From NCBI RefSeq assembly GCF_013155125.1, contig NZ_CP053564.1:3231501-3295500 (forward strand): DNA of 64,000 nucleotides, written 5' to 3'. The position numbers were made by a program, and so were the translations under genes. Below the pieces are notes generated by a model. The model was not told the origin of the DNA, searched no databases, and was given only the letters and a program-made list of their open reading frames with translations. Position 1 is the first letter of the stretch, and each line of letters starts with the position of its first letter. Shown here in pieces: positions 40,987 to 50,975 of the stretch. The stretch is from Pseudonocardia broussonetiae (GTDB lineage Bacteria > Actinomycetota > Actinomycetes > Mycobacteriales > Pseudonocardiaceae).

Positions 40987-41769
40987 ATGGCCCGAGTGAA
41001 GGCGGGGGAGGCGGCGAACCCCGCCCCACCCACGGTGCAGCGGATCCGCATCCGGTTCGCGAAGCGCGGGCGGCTGCGGTTCCTGTCCCACCGCGACGTC
41101 GCGCGCTCGGTCGAGCGGGCCGTGCGCCGCGCCGGCGTCCCCGTCGCGCACTCCCACGGCTTCAGCCCGCACCCGCGGCTGTCCTGGGTCGGCGCCGCCC
41201 CCACCGGCACGGCCAGCGAGGCCGAGTACCTGGAGATCGGGCTGACCTCGCCCGTCGAGCCCGCGGCGCTGGTCTCCGCGCTGGACGCCGCGCTGCCCGA
41301 CGGCCTCGACATCCTCGACGCCGTGGTCGCCGAGGCCCCGTCGCTGCCCGACCGGATCGACGCGAGCCGCTGGGTCGTCGAGCTGCCCGGCGTCGACCCC
41401 GCCGAGCTGCGCGCCGCGGTCGACGCGCTGCTCGCGCTGGAGACGCTCGTCGTCGACCGCGTGATGCCCTCGGGACGTCGCCAGATCGACGTCCGGGCCG
41501 CCGTCGCCTCGGCCTCGGTCGACGTGACGTCGGACGACTCTCGCGCGAGCACGACCGGGGGAGCCGGAGTCTGTGCGATACTGACCGCGGTCGTGCGGCA
41601 GACGACACCCGCCGTTCGGCCCGACGACGTGTTGGGTGCACTCGACGTTGTCGCAGGCCTCAGGCCTCCGGTCCCCGCGAAGGCGACCCGGATGGCTCAG
41701 GGACTGCTCGACGACCGGGGTGACCTCGCCGATCCGCTCGGTCCGCCCCGGGTCACCACCCAGGCCTGA
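40987..41769 (+). CDS. DUF2344 / TIGR03936 family protein
   Basis: The 260-residue protein shows IRFAKRGRLRFLSHRDVARS, the AHSHGFSPHPRLSWVGAAPT segment and YLEIGLTSPVEP, which define this family. Such proteins are found next to, or fused with, TIGR03960 radical SAM proteins, and a functional pair is generally assumed. No cofactor motif is visible. The C-terminal domain beyond residue 170 is less conserved. The gene lies 126 nt before rne. Confidence 0.87.
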   Translation: MARVKAGEAANPAPPTVQRIRIRFAKRGRLRFLSHRDVARSVERAVRRAGVPVAHSHGFSPHPRLSWVGAAPTGTASEAEYLEIGLTSPVEPAALVSALDAALPDGLDILDAVVAEAPSLPDRIDASRWVVELPGVDPAELRAAVDALLALETLVVDRVMPSGRRQIDVRAAVASASVDVTSDDSRASTTGGAGVCAILTAVVRQTTPAVRPDDVLGALDVVAGLRPPVPAKATRMAQGLLDDRGDLADPLGPPRVTTQA

Positions 41770-41895
41770 GCGGCCCGGACGCCCACGCCGCCGAGCAGAC
41801 CAGGATTGCTGCCCGCGCACCGCGCGGGGAGAGACGCACGTGGCCCCTGAGCGGCCGCCCCCCTCACCGGAGGCGCCCGGGGGCGGAGGAGCTCG

Positions 41896-44800
41896 ATGTC
41901 TGACAACGCAGTACCCGAACTGCCCGAACTGCCCGACAAGATGCGGGTGCACGCGCTCGCCCGGCTGCTGGGCCGCACCAGCAAGGAGGTCCTGGCCGCA
42001 CTGGCCGACCTCGAGATCGCGGCGCGCAGCCCCCAGTCGAGCATCGACCGCAAGGCCGCCGAGCAGGTGGTGTCGGCGCTGCAGCCCGCCGCGCCGGTGG
42101 CCGAGTCGCCGGTGGCCGAGGCCCCGGTGGTCGAGGCGCCTGCGCCCGTCCTCGAGGAGCCGGCCGCCGAGGCCCCCGCCGAGGCCCCCGCCGACGCCCC
42201 GGCGCCCCGGGCCCGCCGCCGCCGCGCCACGCGGGCGGCCGGCGCCACCACGGCGCCCGGGGAGCCGGCCACCGCCGAGCCGGCCTCCGCCGCTGCGCCG
42301 CCCGCCGACACGACGCCCGCCGAGCAGGCCCCCGCGGACCCGGGCCAGGCCTCCGTCGACGCCGCCCTCTCCGAGCTCTCCCTCTCCGACCTCGCCGACG
42401 CCGTCCCCGCCGCGTCCGGCGTGCCGGTGCCCGGCGTCGCCGTGCCGTTCGGCGCCGACGAGCCCGCCCCCTCCGCCACGGCCGAGCCCTCCGCGCTCGC
42501 GCCGCTGTTCGCGCCGCCCGCGCCGCTGTTCCAGGCCCCGTCGCGGCCCACGCGCACCCGCCGCCGCGCGGTCGTGGAGGAGCCCGCCGAGGAGGCGGCC
42601 CCCGAGCCCGAGGTCGTGGAGCCCGCCGAGGCCGCCCCCGAGAACGAGCCCGAGGCCGCGTCCGAGGCGCCCGCAGGCGGGCCCGAGGGCGACGACGACG
42701 GGGACGACGGCGCGCGCCGCCGCCGTCGCCGGGGCCGTCGCGGCCGGGGCCGCGGCCGCGGTGCCGACGACGAGTCCGACGACGAGACCACCGACGGCGC
42801 CGAGTCCGGGGCCGACGACGACGCCTCCACCGGCGACGCCGAGGCCGACGAGGAGTCCGACGCCGACGGGTCCGGCGGGTCGTCCGAGGAGTCAGGCTCC
42901 GAGGACTCCGGGTCCGAGGACCAGGGTTCCGACGACCAGGGCTCCGACGAGGACGGCGACGACGAGCGCGCCTCCGGGTCGCGCCGCCGGCGTCGCCGCC
43001 GCCGTCGCGGATCGGGTGACGACGCGGGCGACGAGTCCGACCCGCCCGGCACCGTCACGCGCATCCGCGCCCCGCGCGAGCGTCCGGAGCGCTCCGAGCG
43101 CTCCGAGGACGTCGAGGGCGACGGCGTGCAGGGCGTCCGCGGGTCGACCCGCCTGGAGGCCAAGCGCCAGCGCCGCCGCGACGGCCGCGACGCCGGCCGC
43201 CGCCGCGTCCCGATCCTGTCCGAGGCCGAGTTCCTGGCGCGCCGCGAGGCCGTCGACCGGGTGATGGTCGCCCGCGAGCGCGGCGACCGCGTCGAGATCG
43301 GCGTCCTGGAGGACGGCGTCCTCGTCGAGCACTTCGTCGCCGGGCGCGACGGCGGCTCCATGGTCGGCAACATCTACCTCGGCCGCGTGCAGAACGTGCT
43401 GCCGTCGATGGAGGCCGCGTTCGTCGACATCGGCCGCGGCCGCAACGCCGTGCTCTACGCGGGCGAGGTCGACTGGGACGCCGCCGGTCTCGGCGGCAAG
43501 GCCCGGCGCATCGAGCAGGCCCTGAGCAGCGGCGACAGCGTCCTGGTGCAGGTCACCAAGGACCCGGTCGGGCACAAGGGCGCGCGCCTCACCACCCAGA
43601 TCAGCCTGGCCGGCCGCTTCCTGGTCTACGTGCCCGGCGGCGGTGCGGCGGGGATCAGCCGCAAGCTGCCCGACGTCGAGCGCAAGCGGCTCAAGGACAT
43701 GCTCAAGGAGATCGTCCCGCCGGAGGCCGGGGTGATCATCCGCACCGCGTCGGAGGGCGTCAGCCACGAGGCGCTGGAGCGCGACGTCCGCCGCCTGCAG
43801 GCGCAGTGGGAGGTCGTCGACGCCAAGGCGAAGGCCACCGGCCCGAGCAAGCCGAAGGCGCCCGTGCTGCTCTACGAGGAGCCCGACCTGCTGATCAAGG
43901 TCGTCCGCGACCAGTTCAACGAGGACTTCTCCAGCCTCGTGATCCAGGGCGACGACTCCTGGGACACGCTGCACAACTACATCGGCCACGTGGCGCCCGA
44001 GCTCGTCGACCGGATGCACCGGCACGTGGGCACGAAGGACGTCTTCGCCGAGTACCGCATCGACGAGCAGCTGCTCAAGGCGCTCGACCGCAAGGTCTGG
44101 CTGCCCTCGGGCGGCACGCTGGTGATCGACCGCACCGAGGCCATGACGGTCATCGACGTCAACACCGGCAAGTACACCGGCTCCGGGGGCAACCTCGAGG
44201 AGACGGTCACGCGCAACAACCTGGAGTCGGCCGAGGAGATCGTCCGCCAGCTCCGGCTGCGCGACATCGGCGGCATCATCGTCATCGACTTCATCGACAT
44301 GGTGCTCGAGGCCAACCGCGACCTCGTGCTGCGGCGCCTCACCGAGTGCCTCTCGCGCGACCGCACGCGGCACCAGGTCGCCGAGGTCACCTCGCTGGGC
44401 CTGGTGCAGATGACGCGCAAGCGCGTCGGCGGCGGGCTGCTCGAGCACTTCTCGACCACCTGCGAGCACTGCCGCGGCCGCGGCGTCCTCATCGACGCCG
44501 ACCCGGCGCCGGAGAAGGTCGACGCCGGGCGCGAGCAGCCCCGCCCGGGCGAGGGCCCCGCCCGTCGCTCCCGCGGGGGCCGCGGGCGCCGCGACGAGGA
44601 GCGCAACGGCACAGACCGCAACGGGCACGACCCGGTTCCCGCCGACAACGGCCGCAACGGGCACGCCCGCCACGGCGTGGCCGAGGTGGCGGCGGCGTCG
44701 GCCGGTGCGATCGCCGGTGCCGCGTCCACGGTCGCCGGGTCCACGGTCGCCGGGTCCACGGTCGCCGCGTCGTCGGCCACCGCCTCCCTGGACGTGGGCG

Positions 44801-45438
44801 CGCCCGCGGCCGCCCCGGAGCCCGAGACCACCGGCGTCGTCGCCGGGGGAGTCGAGGACGCCGTGGAGGAGGCCGTGGTGGAGCGGTCGGTGGCGCGGAG
44901 CGAGCCGGTGGCCGAGCCCGCCGTGGCCGAGCCCGCCGTGGCCGAGCCCGCCGTCGCCGAGCCCGCCGTGGCCGAGCCCGCCGTCGCCGAGCCCGTGCCG
45001 GTCGTTGCTGCGCCCGCGGCCGCCTCGCCCGCCCCGGCGGCGCTGACCGACGTCGACCCCGGCATCGGCGAAGAGGCCGGCCACCAGGCCCGGCCCGCCC
45101 GCCGCCGCGGCCGCGTCACCCGCACCGCGGGGGCCCCCACGGCCACCGCGGGCGACACCCCGGCCGCCGTGGTCCTCACGGTGCCGGCCACCCCGCCGAG
45201 CACGCCGTCGGCCACCTCGTCGAGCACCCCGGAGGCGGCCCCGGCCGCCGCCCCGGTGGCCGACCCGGCCCCGGCCCCGGTCGTGGACCCCGCGCTCGCC
45301 GCGGTGCCCCCGCAGCCGGAGCCCGCCCCCGCCACGACCCGGGTGCGCCGCACCCGGCGGACCGCGTCACGGCCGGCCGGACCGCCGCCCGCCGACGCGG
45401 GCACGACCGCGCAGACGGGTGGGGGAGACCCGGTTTGA
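41896..45438 (+). CDS. rne: Ribonuclease E/G
   Basis: The 1180-residue endoribonuclease has an N-terminal IF2N-like helical domain (KMRVHALARLLGRTSKEVLA). About 380 low-complexity residues rich in Ala, Pro, Glu and Arg follow, then the catalytic core with an S1 domain (VGNIYLGRVQNVLPSMEAAF), the DNase-I-like site (VIDVNTGKYTG, IVIDFIDM) and the Zn-link TCEHCRGRG. The C-terminal 330 residues are again disordered and contain about six VAEPA units encoded near 44911-45000. Long flanking disordered regions are usual for actinobacterial RNase E, which acts as the scaffold of RNA turnover. ATG at 41896 has a GGAGG just upstream. Confidence 0.95.
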   Translation: MSDNAVPELPELPDKMRVHALARLLGRTSKEVLAALADLEIAARSPQSSIDRKAAEQVVSALQPAAPVAESPVAEAPVVEAPAPVLEEPAAEAPAEAPADAPAPRARRRRATRAAGATTAPGEPATAEPASAAAPPADTTPAEQAPADPGQASVDAALSELSLSDLADAVPAASGVPVPGVAVPFGADEPAPSATAEPSALAPLFAPPAPLFQAPSRPTRTRRRAVVEEPAEEAAPEPEVVEPAEAAPENEPEAASEAPAGGPEGDDDGDDGARRRRRRGRRGRGRGRGADDESDDETTDGAESGADDDASTGDAEADEESDADGSGGSSEESGSEDSGSEDQGSDDQGSDEDGDDERASGSRRRRRRRRRGSGDDAGDESDPPGTVTRIRAPRERPERSERSEDVEGDGVQGVRGSTRLEAKRQRRRDGRDAGRRRVPILSEAEFLARREAVDRVMVARERGDRVEIGVLEDGVLVEHFVAGRDGGSMVGNIYLGRVQNVLPSMEAAFVDIGRGRNAVLYAGEVDWDAAGLGGKARRIEQALSSGDSVLVQVTKDPVGHKGARLTTQISLAGRFLVYVPGGGAAGISRKLPDVERKRLKDMLKEIVPPEAGVIIRTASEGVSHEALERDVRRLQAQWEVVDAKAKATGPSKPKAPVLLYEEPDLLIKVVRDQFNEDFSSLVIQGDDSWDTLHNYIGHVAPELVDRMHRHVGTKDVFAEYRIDEQLLKALDRKVWLPSGGTLVIDRTEAMTVIDVNTGKYTGSGGNLEETVTRNNLESAEEIVRQLRLRDIGGIIVIDFIDMVLEANRDLVLRRLTECLSRDRTRHQVAEVTSLGLVQMTRKRVGGGLLEHFSTTCEHCRGRGVLIDADPAPEKVDAGREQPRPGEGPARRSRGGRGRRDEERNGTDRNGHDPVPADNGRNGHARHGVAEVAAASAGAIAGAASTVAGSTVAGSTVAASSATASLDVGAPAAAPEPETTGVVAGGVEDAVEEAVVERSVARSEPVAEPAVAEPAVAEPAVAEPAVAEPAVAEPVPVVAAPAAASPAPAALTDVDPGIGEEAGHQARPARRRGRVTRTAGAPTATAGDTPAAVVLTVPATPPSTPSATSSSTPEAAPAAAPVADPAPAPVVDPALAAVPPQPEPAPATTRVRRTRRTASRPAGPPPADAGTTAQTGGGDPV

Positions 45439-45464
45439 CCCCTGCGTGAGCCCTTCCGTACTCT
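45435..45464 (+). promoter_or_regulatory. Candidate promoter for rplU-rpmA
   Basis: TTGACC at 45435-45440 and TACTCT at 45459-45464 have an 18-nt spacing and fit a primary-sigma promoter. They overlap the end of rne and precede rplU by about 100 nt. Confidence 0.6.
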
Positions 45465-45560
45465 GGGACCCCTGCGCCGCACTCCGTGCACCCTGCGAGT
45501 CGCGGCCCGCGGAGAGGTGACTCCCCGCTTCGTCCCCCGAGCTTCAGGAGCAGTGCGTCC

Positions 45561-45869
45561 ATGTACGCGATCGTCAAGACCGGCGGCAAGCAGTACAAGG
45601 TGGCCGTCGACGACGTGCTCACCGTCGAGAAGATCGTCGGCAAGCCCGGCGCGGAGATCTCGTTCCCGGCCGTGCTCCTGGTCGACGGTGACGACGTCAC
45701 CAGCGCCGCGGACGCGCTGGCCTCGGTGGCGGTGACGGCCACGGTCGTCGAGCACACCAAGGGCCCGAAGATCCGCATCCACAAGTTCAAGAACAAGACC
45801 GGGTACCACAAGCGTCAGGGGCACCGTCAGCCCCTGACGAAGGTCCAGGTCACCAAGATCTCGCGGTAA
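45561..45869 (+). CDS. rplU: 50S ribosomal protein L21
   Basis: The 102-residue protein has the L21 start [20 protein letters not shown] and the end [32 protein letters not shown] is placed well before the ATG. It is followed by rpmA after 29 nt, the conserved L21-L27 pair. Confidence 0.97.
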   Translation: MYAIVKTGGKQYKVAVDDVLTVEKIVGKPGAEISFPAVLLVDGDDVTSAADALASVAVTATVVEHTKGPKIRIHKFKNKTGYHKRQGHRQPLTKVQVTKISR

Positions 45870-45898
45870 CGACTAACTGCGCAGGGGAGACTAGTTCC

Positions 45899-46156
45899 AT
45901 GGCACACAAGAAGGGTGCGTCCAGCTCCCGCAACGGCCGCGACTCGAACGCCCAGTACCTGGGCGTCAAGCGCTTCGGCGGCCAGGTCGTCAAGTCCGGC
46001 GAGATCCTGATCCGCCAGCGCGGCACCAAGTTCCACCCGGGCGTCAACGTCGGCCGGGGCGGCGACGACACGCTGTTCGCCCTCGCCGCGGGCGCCGTCG
46101 AGTTCGGCTACACGCGTGGCCGCAAGGTCATCAACATCGTGCCGGTCTCGGTCTGA
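45899..46156 (+). CDS. rpmA: 50S ribosomal protein L27
   Basis: The 85-residue protein has [20 protein letters not shown] and [20 protein letters not shown], the L27 N-terminus that reaches the peptidyl transferase site. No cleavable N-terminal extension is present. GGGGAG precedes the ATG. Confidence 0.97.
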   Translation: MAHKKGASSSRNGRDSNAQYLGVKRFGGQVVKSGEILIRQRGTKFHPGVNVGRGGDDTLFALAAGAVEFGYTRGRKVINIVPVSV

Positions 46157-46183
46157 GACCAGCACCACCACAGAGTTCCTGAC

Positions 46184-46217
46184 GACGGCGGGCCGCCCTG
46201 GGGGTGGCCCGCCGTTC
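46184..46217 (+). terminator. Hairpin between rpmA and obg
   Basis: GACGGCGGGCC pairs with GGCCCGCCGTT, 11 pairs including one G-T, around a short loop. It starts 27 nt after the rpmA stop. It may end most rplU-rpmA transcripts and lower obg expression. Confidence 0.72.
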
Positions 46218-46238
46218 GTCTGTTGAAGGAGTAGGTCG

Positions 46239-47813
46239 ATGTCGAGGTTCGTGGACCGCGTGGTGCTGCACGCCACGGCGGGGGCGGGCGGCAACGGCTG
46301 CGCCTCGGTGCACCGCGAGAAGTTCAAGCCGCTGGGCGGTCCCGACGGGGGCAACGGCGGGCGCGGCGGGTCGATCGTGCTCGTCGTCGACCCCGGCGTG
46401 CACACGCTGCTGGACTTCCACCACCGCCCGCACGCGATGGGGCGCAACGGCAAGCAGGGGCAGGGCGGGTTCAAGGCGGGCGCCAACGCCGAGGACGTCG
46501 AGATGCTCGTGCCCGACGGCACGGTCGTGTTCTCCGAGGACGGCGAGATCGTCGCCGACCTGGTGGGGCCCGGCACGCGGTTCGTCGCCGCCGAGGGCGG
46601 TCGCGGCGGGCTGGGCAACGCCGCGCTGGCCTCCGCCGCGCGCAAGGCGCCCGGCTTCGCCCTGCTCGGCGAGCCCGGCGAGCAGCGCGACCTCGTGCTG
46701 GAGCTGCGCTCGATGGCCGACGTCGGCCTGGTCGGGTTCCCGTCCGCGGGCAAGTCGTCCCTGGTCGCGGCGCTGTCGGCGGCCCGGCCGAAGATCGCCG
46801 ACTACCCGTTCACCACGCTCGTCCCGCAGCTCGGGGTCGTCACCGCGGGCTCCGAGGTCTTCACCGTCGCCGACGTGCCCGGGCTCATCCCCGGCGCCTC
46901 GCAGGGCCGCGGCCTGGGCCTGGACTTCCTGCGTCACATCGAGCGCTGCTCGGTGCTCGTGCACGTCGTCGACTGCGCCACGTTCGAGCCCGGCCGCGAC
47001 CCGGCCGCCGACGTGCAGGCGCTGGAGGACGAGCTCGCGCAGTACACGCCCGCGCTGGGCGGCGAGCTGTCCGACCGGCCCAGGCTGATCGCGCTCAACA
47101 AGATCGACGTCCCGGACGCCCGCGACATGGCCGACATCGTCGCCGCCGACCTGCACGAGCGCTTCGGCTGGCGCGTGTTCCCGATCTCCACGGCGAGCCA
47201 CGCGGGCCTGCGCGAGCTGACGTTCGCGATGGCCGAGGAGGTCGCGGCGTTCCGCGCCGCCCAGCCGGTCGTCGAGGCCACCCGGATCGTGCTGCGGCCC
47301 ACCGCCGTCGACGACGCCGGGTTCACGATCGAGCCCGACCCGGAGAACGAGGGCGGGTTCCTCGTGCTCGGCGCGCGGCCCGAGCGCTGGATCCGCCAGA
47401 CGTCGTTCGACAACGACGAGGCCGTCGGCTACCTGGCCGACCGCCTCGCCCGCCTCGGCGTCGAGGACGCGCTGGCCCGGGCCGGGGCGCACCGCGGCTC
47501 GCCGGTCACGATCGGCGACGTCACGTTCGACTGGGAGCCGACCACCCCGGCCGGGGTCTCGGTCCTCATGTCCGGGCGCGGCACCGACCGGCGCCTGGAG
47601 ACCGACGACCGCATCCCCGCCTCCGAGCGCAAGGTCGCCCGCAACGCGCGCCGCCTGCACCGCACCGACGCGGAGCTGGCCGAGGAGCGCGCCGAGGCGG
47701 AGGCGGCCGACGAGCGCGACCGCCTCGCCGCCGCCGAGCGCGAGGACGCCTGGGACGAGGGCGTCTGGGACGACGCCCGCCCGGCCGAGGCCGCCCCGCC
47801 CTCCACCCGATGA
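46239..47813 (+). CDS. obg: Obg family GTPase
   Basis: The 524-residue GTPase acts in 50S ribosome maturation and stress control. The glycine-rich Obg fold is at the N-terminus ([29 protein letters not shown]), the G domain has [34 protein letters not shown] and NKIDVPD, and the C-terminal OCT domain runs to about residue 440. A charged tail of about 80 residues follows, as in actinobacteria. GAAGGAG precedes the ATG. The stop overlaps proB by four bases. Confidence 0.96.
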   Translation: MSRFVDRVVLHATAGAGGNGCASVHREKFKPLGGPDGGNGGRGGSIVLVVDPGVHTLLDFHHRPHAMGRNGKQGQGGFKAGANAEDVEMLVPDGTVVFSEDGEIVADLVGPGTRFVAAEGGRGGLGNAALASAARKAPGFALLGEPGEQRDLVLELRSMADVGLVGFPSAGKSSLVAALSAARPKIADYPFTTLVPQLGVVTAGSEVFTVADVPGLIPGASQGRGLGLDFLRHIERCSVLVHVVDCATFEPGRDPAADVQALEDELAQYTPALGGELSDRPRLIALNKIDVPDARDMADIVAADLHERFGWRVFPISTASHAGLRELTFAMAEEVAAFRAAQPVVEATRIVLRPTAVDDAGFTIEPDPENEGGFLVLGARPERWIRQTSFDNDEAVGYLADRLARLGVEDALARAGAHRGSPVTIGDVTFDWEPTTPAGVSVLMSGRGTDRRLETDDRIPASERKVARNARRLHRTDAELAEERAEAEAADERDRLAAAEREDAWDEGVWDDARPAEAAPPSTR

Positions 47814-48943
47814 CGGGCGCCGCGCCCGCGCCCCGGGCGCTGCTGGGCGCGGCGCGGCGGGTCGTCGTCAAGGTCGGGTCGTCGTCGCTGACGTCCCTGT
47901 CGGGCGGGCTCGACCCCGCCAGGCTCGACCGGCTCGTCGACGCCCTCGCCGCCCGCCGCGCGGCCGGCAGCCAGGTCGTGCTCGTCTCCTCCGGGGCCAT
48001 CGCGGCCGGCCTCGCGCCGCTCGGGCTGACGAGGCGCCCCCGCGACCTCGCCACGCAGCAGGCCGCGGCCGCCGTCGGCCAGCTGCTGCTCGCGCAGGCC
48101 TACGCGGCGTCGTTCGCCCGGCACGGCCGCGCGATCGGGCAGGTGCTGCTCACCGCCGACGACATGATCCGGCGCGCGCACTACCGCAACGCCCAGCGCA
48201 CGCTGGAGCGCCTGCTCGGGCTCGACGTGCTGCCGGTCGTCAACGAGAACGACACGGTGGCCACCGACGAGATCCGGGTGGGCGACAACGACCGCCTCGC
48301 CGCGCTGGTCGCGCACCTGATCGGCGCCGACGCGCTCGTCCTGCTCTCCGACGTCGACGGCCTCTACGACGGCGACCCCCGCCGCGCGGGGTCGGCGCTG
48401 ATCCCCGAGGTCGGGGCGCCCGACGAGCTCGACGCGGTGCGGATCGCGGCCCCCGGGCAGGGCAGCCTGGGCCGCGGCGGGATGGCCACGAAGATCACCG
48501 CGGCGGCGATGGCGTCGGCGTCGGGGATCCCGGTGCTGCTGGCCGCGGCCGAGGACGTCGCCGACGCGCTCGATCCGGCGGGCCCGAAGGTGGGCACCGC
48601 GTTCCGGCCGTCGGGTCGGCGGATGTCGGCCCGGCGGTTCTGGCTGCGCCACGCCGCCGACGTCCGCGGGCGCCTGGACCTCGACGAGGGCGCGGTCGCC
48701 GCGGTGATCGGCAAGCGGCGCTCGCTGCTCGCGGCCGGCATCCACGGCACCTCCGGCGACTTCGTGGCGGGCGACGTCGTCGACCTCGTGGGGGCCGACG
48801 GCACGGTCGTCGCGCGCGGGGTGGTCGGGTTCGACGCCGCCGAGCTGCCCGCCCTGATCGGGCGCCGCAGCCGCGACCTGGCCCCCGAGCAGCGCCGGGA
48901 GGTCGTCCACGCCGACGACCTGGTGCCGCTCACCGGCCCCTAG
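47810..48943 (+). CDS. proB: Glutamate 5-kinase
   Basis: The 377-residue enzyme performs the first step of proline synthesis. The kinase domain has [53 protein letters not shown] and [16 protein letters not shown]. The C-terminal PUA domain is present ([35 protein letters not shown]). Its ATG overlaps the obg stop, the usual order in this block. Confidence 0.96.
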   Translation: MTGAAPAPRALLGAARRVVVKVGSSSLTSLSGGLDPARLDRLVDALAARRAAGSQVVLVSSGAIAAGLAPLGLTRRPRDLATQQAAAAVGQLLLAQAYAASFARHGRAIGQVLLTADDMIRRAHYRNAQRTLERLLGLDVLPVVNENDTVATDEIRVGDNDRLAALVAHLIGADALVLLSDVDGLYDGDPRRAGSALIPEVGAPDELDAVRIAAPGQGSLGRGGMATKITAAAMASASGIPVLLAAAEDVADALDPAGPKVGTAFRPSGRRMSARRFWLRHAADVRGRLDLDEGAVAAVIGKRRSLLAAGIHGTSGDFVAGDVVDLVGADGTVVARGVVGFDAAELPALIGRRSRDLAPEQRREVVHADDLVPLTGP

Positions 48944-48993
48944 GGACGCCGGGATGGGCCGTCCGGCCCTCCCGCGGCGGGTCCCGGCGTCGC

Positions 48994-48999
48994 TACCCT
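48994..48999 (+). promoter_or_regulatory. Candidate leaderless -10 for the SARP/ATPase gene
   Basis: TACCCT lies six bases before the ATG at 49006 with no ribosome site between them. Confidence 0.5.
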
Positions 49000-49005
49000 C
49001 TCCGG

Positions 49006-50889
49006 ATGGGCGGGCCGACGGTCCGGCTGGCCGGGCCCGTCGAGGTGCTGCGGGACGGTGCTCCGGGTTCCGGGACGGCAGTGTGCGGTCGGAAGGCCCG
49101 CACACTGCTGGCGCTGCTCGCCGCCCGCGGGGGCGGGCCGGTTCCCGTCGACACGATCGTCGAGGTCCTCTGGCCGGCCGGCGCGCCGGCACGGCCACCC
49201 CGCGCGGTCGCCACGCTCGTGAGCCGGCTGCGGGCGGCGCTGGGGCCCGACGCGGTGCAGGGCGGCCCGCACGGCTACCGGCTGGGCCGCCCGCCCGCGA
49301 TCCACGTCGACGTCGACGAGGCGGCGCGGCTCGTGGGCGAGTGCCGGACGCGCGGTGACCCGCGGCTGGCCGCCGCAGCCGGTCGCCGCGCCTGCGACCT
49401 GCTCGGCGACGGTCCGGCGCTGGCCGGCGAGCCGGACGCGGCGTGGGTCCGCGACGTCCGCACCGGCCACGGCGCCCTCCTGCGCGCGGCGCGCCACGCC
49501 ACCGCGCGGGCGCTGCTCGAGGCCGCCGACCCCGTCGGCGCGGCCGGGATCGCCGCCGCGGCCGTCGCGGCCGACCGGTTCGACGAGACCGCGCACCGCC
49601 TGCTCATGGCCGCGCACCGCTCCGCGGGCGAGCCCGCGCGGGCGCTCGCGGAGTTCGAGAGGCTGCGAGCCGAGCTGGCCGAGGAGCTGGGCGTCGACCC
49701 CGCCCCGGAGACCCGCGCCCTGCACCTCGCCGTGCTGGCCGACGCCGGGCCGCCCGCCGCGCGCCCGGTCGCGGTGCCGACCTCCCGGCCGCTCCCGGGG
49801 CGGTCGGGCGAGATCGCCGCGCTGACCCGCGCCTGGGCGGCCGCCACCGGGGGCGAGGGCGGCGTCGTGCTGGTGGTCGGCGAGTGCGGCATCGGCAAGA
49901 CGCGGCTGGTGGCCGAGGTCGAGGCCGTCGTGCGGGCCACCGGCGGGCAGGTCGTCGGCGCGCGGTGCTTCCGCAGCGAGCGCCGGATGTTCCTGCAGCC
50001 GCTGGTCGACGGGCTCGGGCCGGCGCTGGCGGGGCTGCCGGTGGCGCGGCTGCGGGAGCTGGCCGGCCCGCGGGCGGCCGCGCTCGCCGGGCTGTTCCCC
50101 GACCTCGCCGACGCGGTGGGCCCGGCCGCCGGCCCCGATCCGGCCGACGTCGCGGTGCGGCGGGCCTACGAGGTCGTGGCGGCGGCGCTGCGCGGCATGG
50201 CGGCGCTGCGGCCGACGCTGCTCGTGCTCGACGACCTGCACGACGCGGGCCCGGCGACCGTCGAGTTCCTGCACTTCCTGGCCCGGCACCGGGGCCGCTC
50301 GCGGCTGCTGGTCCTCGCCACGGTGCGCCCGGAGGAGGGCACGGCCGTCTGGGACGCCCTCGGGGGCCTCGTCGACCGGATCGACCTGGGCCCGCTGCCC
50401 GCCGAGGCGGTGGCGGTGCTGGCCGCGGACGCGGGGCAGGGCGCGCGGGCCCCGGAGGTGCTGCGCCGCACCCGCGGGCACACGCTGCTCGTCGTCGAGG
50501 AGCTGCGCCGCCGGGCCGCGGGGGAGCGCGGCGTGCCGGAGGTGGTGCGGGCCGTCGTGCTCGCGCGCGCCCGACGCCTCGGTGCCGGCGTCGAGGAGCT
50601 GCTGCGCGCGGGGGCGGTGCTCGGCGACGTCGTCGACCCCCTCGTCCTGGCCGGCGTGCTCGCCGTCGCCCCGCACGTCGCCGCGCGGAGGTGCCAGCGG
50701 GCCGCCGACGCGGGGCTGCTCGTGCCGGCCGGGCGCTCCTACGCGTTCGCGAACGAGGTCGTCCACGAGGTCCTGCGCGCCTCGACGCCCGTCGCGGTGC
50801 GGGCCGCCGACCACGCGTCCGTCCTCGCCGGGCCGCGCGCCGGGCCGGTGCGGCCACGCGAGGTTGCGGTCCGGCTGCGACAGCGGTGA
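49006..50889 (+). CDS. SARP-type regulator with ATPase domain
   Basis: The 627-residue protein has an N-terminal OmpR-like helix-turn-helix (ARTLLALLAARGGGPVPVDT and RAVATLVSRLRAALGPDAVQ), an activator domain with RARALAEFERLRAELAEELGVDP-like sequence, and an AAA-type ATPase (VVGECGIGKT as Walker A, PTLLVLDDLHDAG as Walker B). It ends soon after the ATPase and lacks the long TPR region of AfsR-type proteins. A methyltransferase gene follows on the same strand. The role may be control of a secondary or stress pathway; there is no biosynthetic cluster in the window. Confidence 0.82.
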   Translation: MGGPTVRLAGPVEVLRDGAPGSGTAVCGRKARTLLALLAARGGGPVPVDTIVEVLWPAGAPARPPRAVATLVSRLRAALGPDAVQGGPHGYRLGRPPAIHVDVDEAARLVGECRTRGDPRLAAAAGRRACDLLGDGPALAGEPDAAWVRDVRTGHGALLRAARHATARALLEAADPVGAAGIAAAAVAADRFDETAHRLLMAAHRSAGEPARALAEFERLRAELAEELGVDPAPETRALHLAVLADAGPPAARPVAVPTSRPLPGRSGEIAALTRAWAAATGGEGGVVLVVGECGIGKTRLVAEVEAVVRATGGQVVGARCFRSERRMFLQPLVDGLGPALAGLPVARLRELAGPRAAALAGLFPDLADAVGPAAGPDPADVAVRRAYEVVAAALRGMAALRPTLLVLDDLHDAGPATVEFLHFLARHRGRSRLLVLATVRPEEGTAVWDALGGLVDRIDLGPLPAEAVAVLAADAGQGARAPEVLRRTRGHTLLVVEELRRRAAGERGVPEVVRAVVLARARRLGAGVEELLRAGAVLGDVVDPLVLAGVLAVAPHVAARRCQRAADAGLLVPAGRSYAFANEVVHEVLRASTPVAVRAADHASVLAGPRAGPVRPREVAVRLRQR

Positions 50890-50975
50890 AACACTCCGGC
50901 CGAGGGTGGCGCGCGGCGAGCGTGACCGGCGGGCCGTCCGCCCGGCGCGCCGCCCGGGAGGACGGGAGCGCCGGG

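Noticed and set aside
45439..45560. Ribosomal leader or riboswitch before rplU
   Set aside because: A promoter-like pair is visible, but I found no stem arrangement that resembles a known L21 leader.
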